Shown piece by piece: positions 50,690-59,170 of a stretch of 64,000 nucleotides of DNA. The notes under the pieces were generated by a model. The model saw nothing but the letters and a program-made list of their open reading frames with translations, ran no database searches and had not been told where the DNA came from. How positions within the stretch are numbered: the stretch's first letter is position 1; each line of letters opens with the position of its first letter. This stretch comes from Elusimicrobiota bacterium (GTDB lineage: Bacteria; Elusimicrobiota; Elusimicrobia; FEN-1173): positions 248,001 to 312,000 of the forward strand of contig JADJZR010000003.1 in the NCBI GenBank assembly GCA_016715645.1, in the 5' to 3' direction. Both the position numbers and the translations under genes were made by a program.

Positions 50690-53600
50690 CTGCTTGATTT
50701 ACTCCTTTCAAATAGAACTCTTTCGGTTTTCCCGCGCGCATTCACTTCTATTATTCTGGTAACCATGGGGTTGGCCGTGAGAGTAGGTCTTTCAATTGTC
50801 TCCCAGACGCTTCGCGGCCGGACTTCATTTCCAAGGAAAACCCGCGCTGTCCCAGAAGCGTTTTCAGCATAGACCCTGGAAACAACAGCCCAGGCATCTG
50901 GAGCGACGCTCCATTCAGGCATTTTGATTCCCTGTCGATCCAATAATTTTTCCAATGTTACCGCACCCTGTTCATTTGCGAACTGCCTCGCGGGGTTTTC
51001 AACGCCATCTTTGTTAACTCTCCCTGACCAAAAATGTGCCTCGTCTGGCCTTGTTGCCAGCGCCTTATTCAATCTTTCCCATGATACAGGTTGATTGGTT
51101 CTGCTGTCTCGAATTCCAAGAGTGTCAAAGTTTTTAGGTTTCTTGGCCGCCAAAGTCGGGGGTATCTTGTATTCAAGTTCGAGAAACTTTTTTGAAGGCT
51201 GCATTACACTTTCTCGTCCTTCAGCTAACTGCGGAGGACCCGCGGGGGTCTTGGGAACGGCTTCCGGGACGGCGAGTTCAGGAGTTGAATTTCGCGCCTC
51301 CGGAGGGAGAGTATTTGTGGTCTTTGATGCAGGCGATACCTGCGAACGGGCAGGGGGGGTGACAACCGCATTGGGCTCTTGAACGGTCGGCTTAATTTCT
51401 GGGGTTAAATTCTGCGCCTGCGGAGCGGAGGGGGCCTGAGATTTCCCAGCTACTCCCAAAGCCTTGATAGCGACGGGTGGGCCCACCAATACATGCCCCG
51501 CCTCACTCTGAGCCACTTTTTGGGTTCCTTGCATAATCTCTTTGAACCCTGCTTTGAATCCTTGAACCGCCTGGCCGATGCTTTGGTTGCCTCCGATCCG
51601 GGCCGCCCACTCCTTTTCAAGCGAGGCGACTCGCTTGCTTGTGGCCACTCGGCCGCCCACCAGCATCCCTGATGTGATCCCCATAAATCCGGAAAGGTCT
51701 TCGTTCACCCCGGCGGCCTGGAGACCTTGGTCAGCAACGAACCCTGCCGCAAATCCGGAAACTGACGATACCGGGAATACCACCATCAACCCAACCCCTG
51801 CCGCTTTTCCCAACGCGTTGGCCACTTTGGTGGCACCAAGCCCAACATAGCCCACAGCCATCATCGTTTTTGGAGACGTCTCCGCATACGTTGACAACGT
51901 GTTGAACACGTAGAAATCCGCCGCTTCGCTCGACGCTTCCTTCAAAGTCGTCTGCGGATGAGCGGCGGCAACAGATATCCGGTCGCTCAGTTTGCCGGGC
52001 CCGGCGCCTAGCACTTTGTCTTTGGCAATTTCAATCGACAGGGCCCAATCCAAGGCCCGGTCTGCATCAACCGCGCCCGCTTCCACCAAGGTCACCAACG
52101 TCTCTTGCGCGTGGCTCGCCCGATCGGCAAAAACCTTTTTCTCCGGCGCGGGAAACCATTCATACCCTTTTGCCGCGGCTTCCATCGTTATTGGTTTTCC
52201 CACCAAGTCCCCCACATCCACAACCTTATTAACGGCGGAAAGGTCAGTCGTCAGGGCCCGGATTTCTTTAAAGAACCCTTTCGTCATTTCCGCTTGGACC
52301 GCTAAGGTTTCTGAGCGGGCCTTAAAAACCTCTGTCCGAACCGTAAGATCTGGGAGAGCCTCCGCCACTTCCTGATAATTGCCGACCTTCATGTTTTCGG
52401 TCACTTGGCTGGACAACACACCTAAGGAATTGGCTTCCTGACGAAGGGATTTCAAATCGTCAGGTTCTTGGAAAACAGCCACATCCGTCTGTCCCGTCGC
52501 TCGGGCCATGTAAGTCAATAAGCTTTGGGACGCCACCGCCCCGTTGCTGAAATCCCGTTCGGCCTTCGTAAATTGCCCTTTGGCTTCGGCAAGTCTTCCG
52601 CCCACCGAAGTCAACTTTTGCTCAACCTGGTTAAGGTCAATCACCGGTTTAGATTCTTGCACGAACAACCGCTTGTCCTTGCTTTGAACCTCCGCACTTT
52701 TTAAGTTCATCACAGCCGAATCAACAACAAAGGTCGCGCGGATTAAGTTGGCCGGACTTGATAAGTCCAACGTCTCGCCCAAGGCGCCATCCAACTGAAC
52801 CTGCGCCCCCACAAATTGGAATTTACCGACAGTTGCCCCTGCGGGCGTCTTGGCCGCGCCCTTAAACGTCATGTCCCCGCCCAACAGTTTGCCGAACCCT
52901 TCGATTGTCACGGGGGCTTGGATCTTCATGGTCATTCCCACAGCCAACCGGTCAAAGTCCAACCCCACCGGTTTCACTTTCCCTCCATCGTCGATAAACC
53001 GGACAGGCAAGTCGCCGCCCTCCCGAACAATTCCACCGAAGTTCGAGACGAAAGCAGTGCCTTCAACCAGTCGAAGGCCGTTGCCTTCCTGTTTAAACGT
53101 CGATCCCGGTTCCCAGGTTTCTCCAAGGGCGATGGTTTTGCCGTTGCGGGTTTCCAATACCCCCGGAGATACTTCCACCAAATTCTTGAATGATTCATTC
53201 AATCCTTGGGGTGGGGCCGTCACAGCCGTTTCCGGCTTTTTGTTCAATCCAAAGATGTTTTGGGCGAGATTAACGATCCCATCCCCGATTTTCTTAAATA
53301 CCGCCAAGACACCAGCCCCAATCCCTTTGATGACAGAGCCAACGGACTGGATGAATGTTGGTTTTTGGACAGAGGGAGTTGTTTCCAGCTTGACGACAGG
53401 TTTCGTGGTGACATCCGAAACTTTGACCTGGGGGGAATATTGAAATCGAATCGGAGGCTGGTAGGTTAGGTTAAGTTTGGGCGGCTCGTATCGGATAGAG
53501 TTGAAGTTCAGGTTGGACGGCCCCACAAAACTCTGTATCCGAGCCCGAGCCTGTTGCATCTGCCGATCAAAGTCGGAAGCGGAATATCCACCCCGAGAAC

Positions 53601-53751
53601 CGTAGTTACTGCTGTAAGTGTTGCCGTAATAATCGTCGTTATCACGAGCAAAAACAGGGACAAACTCTAAACCGACAAGCGTAAAACAGAGCGCAAGGGA
53701 AAAAAATCTATTTAGTTGAGTCTTGAAATAAAAACATTTATAAATCAGCAT
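50686..53751 (-). CDS. Secreted polymorphic-toxin-like protein (1021 residues)
   Basis: A large exported protein. A long N-terminal signal peptide (cut probably after FVPVFA, about residue 35) is followed by a Tyr/Gly/Ser-rich segment (DDYYGNTYSSNYGSRGGY). The middle holds beta-rich regions and helices, and a Gly/Ala-rich hydrophobic stretch (about 640-720) that could help membrane crossing. A Pro-rich linker (about 790-880) precedes a compact C-terminal domain at 906-1021 (HFWSGR, TLEKLL, AENASGTARVF, VRPRSVWETIERP). No autotransporter, Rhs or hemagglutinin repeats were seen, so the delivery route is unknown. Signs of a toxin are the C-terminal tip, the coupled Imm74-like gene and homologous orphan tips downstream. 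Confidence 0.68.
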   Translation of the reverse strand: MLIYKCFYFKTQLNRFFSLALCFTLVGLEFVPVFARDNDDYYGNTYSSNYGSRGGYSASDFDRQMQQARARIQSFVGPSNLNFNSIRYEPPKLNLTYQPPIRFQYSPQVKVSDVTTKPVVKLETTPSVQKPTFIQSVGSVIKGIGAGVLAVFKKIGDGIVNLAQNIFGLNKKPETAVTAPPQGLNESFKNLVEVSPGVLETRNGKTIALGETWEPGSTFKQEGNGLRLVEGTAFVSNFGGIVREGGDLPVRFIDDGGKVKPVGLDFDRLAVGMTMKIQAPVTIEGFGKLLGGDMTFKGAAKTPAGATVGKFQFVGAQVQLDGALGETLDLSSPANLIRATFVVDSAVMNLKSAEVQSKDKRLFVQESKPVIDLNQVEQKLTSVGGRLAEAKGQFTKAERDFSNGAVASQSLLTYMARATGQTDVAVFQEPDDLKSLRQEANSLGVLSSQVTENMKVGNYQEVAEALPDLTVRTEVFKARSETLAVQAEMTKGFFKEIRALTTDLSAVNKVVDVGDLVGKPITMEAAAKGYEWFPAPEKKVFADRASHAQETLVTLVEAGAVDADRALDWALSIEIAKDKVLGAGPGKLSDRISVAAAHPQTTLKEASSEAADFYVFNTLSTYAETSPKTMMAVGYVGLGATKVANALGKAAGVGLMVVFPVSSVSGFAAGFVADQGLQAAGVNEDLSGFMGITSGMLVGGRVATSKRVASLEKEWAARIGGNQSIGQAVQGFKAGFKEIMQGTQKVAQSEAGHVLVGPPVAIKALGVAGKSQAPSAPQAQNLTPEIKPTVQEPNAVVTPPARSQVSPASKTTNTLPPEARNSTPELAVPEAVPKTPAGPPQLAEGRESVMQPSKKFLELEYKIPPTLAAKKPKNFDTLGIRDSRTNQPVSWERLNKALATRPDEAHFWSGRVNKDGVENPARQFANEQGAVTLEKLLDRQGIKMPEWSVAPDAWAVVSRVYAENASGTARVFLGNEVRPRSVWETIERPTLTANPMVTRIIEVNARGKTERVLFERSKSSR
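50689..51036 (-). other. C-terminal toxin-like domain of the 1021-residue protein
   Basis: Residues 906-1021. Conserved landmarks shared with the orphan tip at 50140-50454 are the FA-x-x-x-G-x-x-TLE segment, the N-A-S-G turn and an E-x-P-T pair near the end. Such small domains carry the enzyme activity of polymorphic toxins; the activity of this one is not assigned. Confidence 0.55.
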
Positions 53752-53837
53752 AACGCCCCAAAATAAATTTTTCGATATAACCGTTCTACCAATATTTTAA
53801 AGCTATAAAATTTGTACGCTGTTTCCCCCTAGAAAAA

Positions 53838-53851
53838 TTACCGTACGGTAA
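53838..53851. promoter_or_regulatory. Perfect operator-like palindrome TTACCGTACGGTAA
   Basis: A 14-bp perfect palindrome just downstream of the likely -10 of the toxin-island promoter. Its twin is centred exactly 50 bp away. Binding here would block transcription. The form is like operators of TetR-family repressors, but no regulator gene is in the window. Confidence 0.6.
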
Positions 53852-53853
53852 AA

Positions 53854-53883
53854 ATAGCATTTCTTTTCGTAAAAAATGAACAA
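53854..53883 (-). promoter_or_regulatory. Probable promoter of the toxin island
   Basis: On the minus strand TTGTTC (53883-53878) and TGCTAT (53859-53854) are 18 bases apart in an A/T-rich gap, and the two TTACCG palindromes lie on either side. The leader to ATG 53751 would be about 95 nt. Confidence 0.45.
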
Positions 53884-53887
53884 AATA

Positions 53888-53901
53888 TTACCGCTCGGTA
53901 A
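53888..53901. promoter_or_regulatory. Operator-like palindrome TTACCGCTCGGTAA
   Basis: A 14-bp palindrome with two unpaired central bases, sharing both half-sites TTACCG and CGGTAA with the perfect copy. It lies just upstream of the -35, five helical turns from its twin, so a looping or cooperative repressor is possible. Confidence 0.55.
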
Positions 53902-53985
53902 TAAAAAAAACTTGGGTTCCCGATAGAATTGTCCGGGGATGACGGGGAAAGGAGAGGCGCCGGAACCGGATCTGTTACAAAAAAC

Positions 53986-54207
53986 CTATTCTTCGGCGGG
54001 AGTCGATGATTCTTCGAGTTTTTGCATCACCCGTTTGACTTGAAGTTCGGTGTCTTTGAGGCGTTTTTGGCAAAACTCGATCAGTTCGGCGGCGCGTTTC
54101 ACTTTTTCGGACAAATCGTCCACGTCCACTTCGCCCTGGTCCAGGGCTTCCAGGATTTTTTGGAGTTCCTCGTAAGCGACTGCGTATCCTTCGGATTTTT
54201 TGGTCAT
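53986..54207 (-). CDS. xseB: Exodeoxyribonuclease VII small subunit
   Basis: A 73-residue subunit, of the usual size. AYEELQKILEALDQGEVDVDDLSEKVKRA and the following helix LIEFCQKRLKDTELQV are the family signature: two long helices that hold the large subunit. With XseA it degrades single-stranded DNA into oligonucleotides. It follows xseA with one base between the stop and the ATG. Confidence 0.93.
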   Translation of the reverse strand: MTKKSEGYAVAYEELQKILEALDQGEVDVDDLSEKVKRAAELIEFCQKRLKDTELQVKRVMQKLEESSTPAEE

Positions 54208-54208
54208 T

Positions 54209-55549
54209 TTAGTCCTTCTTTTTGGCCAGCACGTTGGCGGTCACCAATCCGTCCGACAATCGCGCTTGGATAAACTCGCCCACCTGCACCGACCGGACAC
54301 TTTTGGCGATCCGACCCCCGGCGTAGATCAGGCTGTATCCCCGCGCCAAAATCCGGCGTGGGTCTTTCAATTCGCACTCTTTTCGAAACCCTTCCAGCCG
54401 GTCCCCGTGGGAACGGAGCGTGGTTTTCACGCTCCCGCCCAGACGGACCGGAGCGTTCCCCAATCGATCTTCCAACAAAGCGAGTCGCTGTCGGGCCGAA
54501 GCCCGCAACCGGTCCAACAGAGCCCCAAGCGAATTTTTTGAGAGGGCCACAAAGTGTCCGGCGCTTTCACGCCAGGCCCGGGCCGACTCGGTTAGCGCCC
54601 GGGATTCCCGATCCAAACGTTCGTGGGCGGCGTCCCGTAGCGAGCGGGCCGATTCCGATAGAGCGGTTTCCACAGCGCGGGTTATCTCGATTAAAAACTG
54701 GGCCGCCGCCGTGGGAGTCTTCCGGCTCGTGTGGGCTACCAGGTCGGCCACGGAAAGGTCGATCTCGTGGCCGATCCCGGTGAGGACCGGTTTCGGGCAC
54801 ACCGCCACCGCCCGGGCCACCTTTTCTTTATCAAACCAGATCAAATCCGAGCGGGACCCGCCCCCTCGAATCAACACGATCACGTCCACCTCAGGCACCC
54901 GCGCTAATCGGGCCAGGGCCCGGGGAACATCCACTTCCGTTTCCGACCCTTGCATGCGGGCGTCCACAAAGTGAATCTGAAACCCGAAACCCGAAACTCG
55001 GAGCTCTTCCACAAAGTCGTGATACGCCGCGCTGCCATCGGACGTCACCAGACCGATGTCCAGAGGAAGCAGGGGGAAAAAAGCCTCCCGGTTGCGGTCA
55101 AAAAGGCCTGTGCGCTTTAACGATTCGATCAGTTCCCGGCGTGCCCGTTCCATGTCGCCCAGCGTGAAATGGGGGTCCACATCCAACACTTTCAACTGAA
55201 GATTGGCCCGGGGCCAATAGAAATCGATCTTGCAAAGAAGTTTCACTTGGAGACCGTCTTGAAATTTCAAATCACCGGCGACGTCCAACAGTTTGGCTTT
55301 CATGGCGTTGTGGACGTCGCCCCACACCAGGGCTTTGATACCCGCTTTGACCGTGTCCGAGCCGGGCTCTTTTTCGATCAGCTCGAAGTAGATTTGGCCC
55401 CACCGCCGTTGGCTGGCTTTGGACGCGTCTCGGTCATAGCCTTGAACCTCGCCCACGACCCAAAACGCGTCCGAAAAACTTTGTTCCAGAGCCGCCCCAA
55501 TGGCGCGGTTGACTTGGCTGACAGTCAAAGACTTTTTTTCATCGTCCAT
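54209..55549 (-). CDS. xseA: Exodeoxyribonuclease VII large subunit
   Basis: A 446-residue catalytic subunit. An OB-fold sits at about 10-110 (SLTVSQVNRAIGAALEQSF, WVVGEVQGY), then the catalytic domain (LVTSDGSAAYHDFVEEL, VDVIVLIRGGGSRSDLIWFD, VLTGIGHEIDLSVADLVAHTSRKTP split over the active site), a coiled region, and a C-terminal beta segment (RILARGYSLIYA). ATG 55549 is preferred because the frame upstream overlaps the end of the preceding gene; the true overlap is 11 nt. It is co-transcribed with xseB. Confidence 0.94.
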   Translation of the reverse strand: MDDEKKSLTVSQVNRAIGAALEQSFSDAFWVVGEVQGYDRDASKASQRRWGQIYFELIEKEPGSDTVKAGIKALVWGDVHNAMKAKLLDVAGDLKFQDGLQVKLLCKIDFYWPRANLQLKVLDVDPHFTLGDMERARRELIESLKRTGLFDRNREAFFPLLPLDIGLVTSDGSAAYHDFVEELRVSGFGFQIHFVDARMQGSETEVDVPRALARLARVPEVDVIVLIRGGGSRSDLIWFDKEKVARAVAVCPKPVLTGIGHEIDLSVADLVAHTSRKTPTAAAQFLIEITRAVETALSESARSLRDAAHERLDRESRALTESARAWRESAGHFVALSKNSLGALLDRLRASARQRLALLEDRLGNAPVRLGGSVKTTLRSHGDRLEGFRKECELKDPRRILARGYSLIYAGGRIAKSVRSVQVGEFIQARLSDGLVTANVLAKKKD

Positions 55550-56339
55550 GGCTTTTTTCCAATGCCAGTAACCACCGGGATTCCCGGTCCAGATCGGACT
55601 CTTCGTCATACACCGAAAACGGCCGCCCCGCCACCCATTCCCGAGCGCCACGACCCAACAACCCCTGGGGCGCGTTCCGTTGAAACAGAATCAACAATCG
55701 GCGAAGGTTGTCCGGCCCACCCGCGCCCTTATCGGCCCCCAAACCGGAAAAATCGAACCCAGCGGGAATCAACCGCCATCGTTTTCCTTCCGCAAAAACA
55801 TCAAGAAAAAGAAGCCATTCGGTTTCCGTGACCGTCTTTTTGGATTCCTTGCTCCCGCCCAATCCAATCGGAACGCCCGTGGACAACATCACGCCAATAC
55901 CCAGGATCTTACGACCGATGGAACTGTCGACTTTGGTTGTTTTTGTGACCAGGGAATCACGGCGGAGGTTAGCCACGGACAGCAACCGAATACGGGAAAG
56001 CTCGAGCGGGCACGGGACGGACGGGATCCCCACCCTTAAATCCACTTGCCCCTCGGAAAAAAAAGCTCCGTGCGCGGACACCGGATCAATCCTTGCGGGA
56101 ACCTCGGTCTCGGCCACGACCATCGTTTTAATTCCCGCACCGGCGGCTTTATCCGCCAAGGTCCGGGCCGATGTTTCGTCCAGGTTTTCCCCCAGAAACC
56201 CCCACGCCCGACGAGCCAGCCGCTGGGCGTCAATGAATGGAATTCCTTTTTCGGCGGAAAAAAACCGAGCCAGAACGCCCGGATCGGCGCCGGCGGGGTC
56301 AGCCAACAGAACGGTGAATAAAAAACGCTCGGCCCCCAC
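55539..56339 (-). CDS. Conserved-looking protein of unknown function
   Basis: A protein of about 266 residues that I do not recognise. The N-terminal part (FLFTVLLADPAGADPGVLARFF and RRAWGFLGENLDETSARTLADKAAGAGI) looks like an alternating alpha/beta domain. The middle contains ILGIGVMLSTGVPIGLGG, a glycine-rich hydrophobic stretch that could be a membrane segment, and the C-terminus is helical and charged. GTG 56339 is the likely start; the 52 codons before it in the open frame (Pro/Gly-rich) come from a corrupted intergenic repeat. It overlaps xseA by 11 nt. Function unknown. Confidence 0.6.
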   Translation of the reverse strand: MGAERFLFTVLLADPAGADPGVLARFFSAEKGIPFIDAQRLARRAWGFLGENLDETSARTLADKAAGAGIKTMVVAETEVPARIDPVSAHGAFFSEGQVDLRVGIPSVPCPLELSRIRLLSVANLRRDSLVTKTTKVDSSIGRKILGIGVMLSTGVPIGLGGSKESKKTVTETEWLLFLDVFAEGKRWRLIPAGFDFSGLGADKGAGGPDNLRRLLILFQRNAPQGLLGRGAREWVAGRPFSVYDEESDLDRESRWLLALEKSHGR

Positions 56340-56340
56340 C

Positions 56341-56475
56341 CGCCCCCCCCAAAAAGGGGCCCCTGCCGCCCCGGGGGCCCGGCCCCCGGGGGGGGCCCCC
56401 CAGGGGAGAGGGATTTGTTTTCCCCCCCTTCCCCTCGGGGGGGGGGGGGGGCGGGGGGGGGGATGAGGGACCTGG
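56341..56475. repeat. Dispersed repeat copy B, corrupted by long G/C homopolymers
   Basis: The right half, read on the minus strand, gives CAGGTCCCTCATCC, GAGGGGAAGG, GAAAACAAAT and CCCTCTCC, the same order as in copy C (59015-59165). Between these blocks lie runs of G or C far longer than elsewhere (for example 14 G near 56438), so base calling or assembly has probably failed here. No coding potential should be read from it. Confidence 0.65.
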
Positions 56476-56509
56476 TTAGTTACGAATAAATCCACTTGCG
56501 CCAGCCCTC

Positions 56510-58963
56510 TTATTTCCTATTCGCTGGTTTCTTCGGTTCTTCTTCAATTCCTTTCTTCAGCTTTTCGGCGGCTTCCTGGGCGCTTCGAAGCAAGCGGCCG
56601 TCCCGGTCGCCTTTGGCCAGTTTTTCCAGGGCAGGCGCCGCCCGTTCATCGCCGATTTGCGAAAGCCCGCGTACCGCCGCCATTTGAACCAAAAGCGACG
56701 GGTCGTTTAAGAGACCGATCAAATGGGTCTGAACATCTTCCCGCCCCGATCCCACCTGAACCAAACAGCGGATCGCGGTCAACCGCCGCGTTTCGGGGAC
56801 ACCGTAGGCAGAGTGTTTCTTTAAGCGGGCCACCAGGTCAACGGGTTTTAACGCCGTCAGGGCTTCCAGGGCGCCGGAACGGGTTACGTCGTTCCACGAA
56901 TCCCGATTGAGCGCGTTCTCAATAACGGGCAGGACCGAGGGATCCCCGTGCCGGGCCAACGCGCGAACCGCCTGGTTAAACGCGAAATAACTTTTCTCTT
57001 TTTCGAACGTCTCCAAAAGCCGATCGCGCACCGACTCTTCCCGAAACTCGCCCAGGGCATACAGGATGGCCCGACGGGCTTTGGGATGTTCCACCACGCT
57101 GTGGGCCCGCAACAACTCGTGGCCAGCGGCGGGCGTGCGGATTTGTCCCAGCGCCTGGGCCATTTCACCTTGGACATGCCAGTTTTTTTCCTTTAGAAGG
57201 GCCTTCCCCAAAACATCCACAACGGCCGGACTGCCGATTTTTCCCAACGCTTTGGCGGCGTCGGCCCGTCCCAGAACGTGGGGGTCGTCCGTTAACTGGC
57301 GAGTCCACAGGGATTGCGTCTTCGGAAAATCCACCTTTTTAAGGATCCAGTGATCCGGATCGAACAACACCAAATCCGGTTCGGCCGCCAACTTAAATCG
57401 GAACAGGTGGGCCTTTTTCGACACTGTCTCCGTAAACCGTTTTTCCGCGGAACGGCTTCGAAACGCGAACGTCACCGGAAGATGAAACAGCGCCGTCTCA
57501 CCGTTGGTGTTTTGGGTCTGGCGCAGGCGAACGACGGCCTCTTTGCGGCGGGCGTCCCACCAATAGCGCACGTGAAATTCCGGATGGCCCGCCCCAAACA
57601 CCCATTGATCGAAAAACCGCGAGAAGTTTTTGCCCGTTGTCGCCTCAATGGCGTCCATCAGGTGGCGCGTTTCCACCACGCGCCCCCGATGACTGCGCAC
57701 ATACGTTCCGATGGATTTCCAAAAGTCCTTGTCGCCCAGTTGGCCGCGAATCATATGAAGCACCAGCGACCCCTTTTCGTAGAGGTGCCGATCGAAAAGG
57801 TCCGATGGCTGTTTGTACACTTTCGTCACGATGGGCCGGCGGTAATGGTCTTTGTCTTCGTCAAAGTACGCCTCGGCGTTTTGGCGCAGTTCCACGGCAA
57901 ATTCGTCAGCGCCTTTATCGAATTCCGTAAACAAGGCCTCAAAATACGTGGCAAAACTTTCGTTGAGCCACGCGTGAGACCAATCCCGGCACGTCAAAAG
58001 ATCGCCGAACCATTGGTGGGCCAATTCGTGGGCCACCAGCGGGTCCGAGGAAAAATCCAGGTGAGCCCGCTCGTCGTGAAGCGTTAACGCCGTCTGGGTG
58101 GTGGCGCTGGTGTTTTCCATTCCGCCAAAAATAAAGTCCACCGCCGCCACTTGGGCGTATTTGGGGTAAGCGTAGGGCACACCGATCCGCTGGGAAAAAA
58201 ATTCCATCATCTTCGGCGTTTTTCCAAAGGCCCTTCGAGCGTCTTCTTCCCGTCCTTTGGGAACATAGTAGAGAACCGGTTTCCCCCGCCAACGATCCTT
58301 GATTTCGGAAAATTCGCCCACCGCCAACGTCACCAAATACGTCGCGTGGGGAATGTCCTGTTTCCAATGAAAAAGGGTGTCGCGACCCATCGCCGATTTT
58401 CGAACCAGCCGGCCGTTGGATACCGCCGTAAACCCCCGCGGAACCCGCACGCGCATTTCCGTGGTGGTCCGATCCTGGGGCGCGTCGTGGGAAGGAAACC
58501 AGTAACGGGAATATTCATCTTCCCCCTGCGTCCAAACCTGAACCGGTTTGTTGGGATAAAACCGGTCCGGCCCGACAAAATAAAGGCCTAAAGGCGGTTT
58601 CGTGACACGGTAGTGGATGGCCACATCCACTCGCCGCCCCCGCGCGACCGGGGGGTCAAAAACGACCGTGATCTTTTTTCCGTCGTACTTAAATTCCGTC
58701 GCGCGCCCCTCGCGGGTCACGGAAACACCTTTGAAACCAACCGCGTCGAAGACCATCCGGTCGGCTTTTTCGGCCATGGCTTCCAGGGTGGTGGTGCAGG
58801 TTCCGCTCAACGTTTTTTTGTCCAGGTCCAGCTTGAGGTCCAAAGCGATGTGGTGAGTGTCAAACGTGCGGTCCGGCGCGTATCGGGCTTCGGACCCCTT
58901 GATCGTAAACCGTCCGTCAGCCGTGGCCGCGCACGATCGGCATCCCATCTGCTCTTCAAACAT
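56510..58963 (-). CDS. M1-family aminopeptidase with HEAT-like repeats
   Basis: An 817-residue zinc metallopeptidase. The exopeptidase motif GMEN is at 281-284, the zinc-binding HELAH at 312-316, and the third ligand Glu335 in AWLNESF. The C-terminal part (about 560-780) is built of helical repeats with a regular 30-35 residue spacing (RADAAKALGKIGSPAVVDVL, EMAQALGQIRTPAAGHELL, RAVRALARHGDPSVLPVI), of the HEAT/PBS-lyase kind. No signal peptide is evident. It removes N-terminal residues from peptides. The ATG has GGAGG six bases upstream. Confidence 0.9.
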   Translation of the reverse strand: MFEEQMGCRSCAATADGRFTIKGSEARYAPDRTFDTHHIALDLKLDLDKKTLSGTCTTTLEAMAEKADRMVFDAVGFKGVSVTREGRATEFKYDGKKITVVFDPPVARGRRVDVAIHYRVTKPPLGLYFVGPDRFYPNKPVQVWTQGEDEYSRYWFPSHDAPQDRTTTEMRVRVPRGFTAVSNGRLVRKSAMGRDTLFHWKQDIPHATYLVTLAVGEFSEIKDRWRGKPVLYYVPKGREEDARRAFGKTPKMMEFFSQRIGVPYAYPKYAQVAAVDFIFGGMENTSATTQTALTLHDERAHLDFSSDPLVAHELAHQWFGDLLTCRDWSHAWLNESFATYFEALFTEFDKGADEFAVELRQNAEAYFDEDKDHYRRPIVTKVYKQPSDLFDRHLYEKGSLVLHMIRGQLGDKDFWKSIGTYVRSHRGRVVETRHLMDAIEATTGKNFSRFFDQWVFGAGHPEFHVRYWWDARRKEAVVRLRQTQNTNGETALFHLPVTFAFRSRSAEKRFTETVSKKAHLFRFKLAAEPDLVLFDPDHWILKKVDFPKTQSLWTRQLTDDPHVLGRADAAKALGKIGSPAVVDVLGKALLKEKNWHVQGEMAQALGQIRTPAAGHELLRAHSVVEHPKARRAILYALGEFREESVRDRLLETFEKEKSYFAFNQAVRALARHGDPSVLPVIENALNRDSWNDVTRSGALEALTALKPVDLVARLKKHSAYGVPETRRLTAIRCLVQVGSGREDVQTHLIGLLNDPSLLVQMAAVRGLSQIGDERAAPALEKLAKGDRDGRLLRSAQEAAEKLKKGIEEEPKKPANRK

Positions 58964-59014
58964 AAAATCCTCCGTGGAATACTAGGTTTGACGCGGTTAT
59001 TTATCGGTAACGCT

Positions 59015-59165
59015 CAGGTCCCTCATCCGCTCCTTCGGAGCACCTTCCCCCAAGAGGGGAAGGAAAACAAAGATTTTCCCTCTCCTCTTGGGAGGCTGGT
59101 CGCAGAGCTCCCAGCACCTGGGGCGGCAGAGCCGCTGATGCGAGGGCAGGGTGAGGGACCTGAGC
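59015..59165. repeat. Dispersed imperfect palindromic repeat, copy C (most complete)
   Basis: The ends read CTCAGGTCCCTCATC and GGTGAGGGACCTGAG, inverted copies of each other. Inside are CCAAGAGGGGAAGG, CCTCTCCTCTTGGGAGG, TCGCAGAGCTC and GCTGATGCGAGGGCAG. It fills most of the 207-bp gap between clpB and the aminopeptidase gene. Parts recur at 46950, 56395 and 34970. Confidence 0.7.
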
Positions 59166-59170
59166 AGATA

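Noticed and set aside
56340..56495. Pro/Gly-rich N-terminal extension of the unknown protein before xseA
   Set aside because: It is read through a corrupted intergenic repeat; GTG 56339 is a more credible start.
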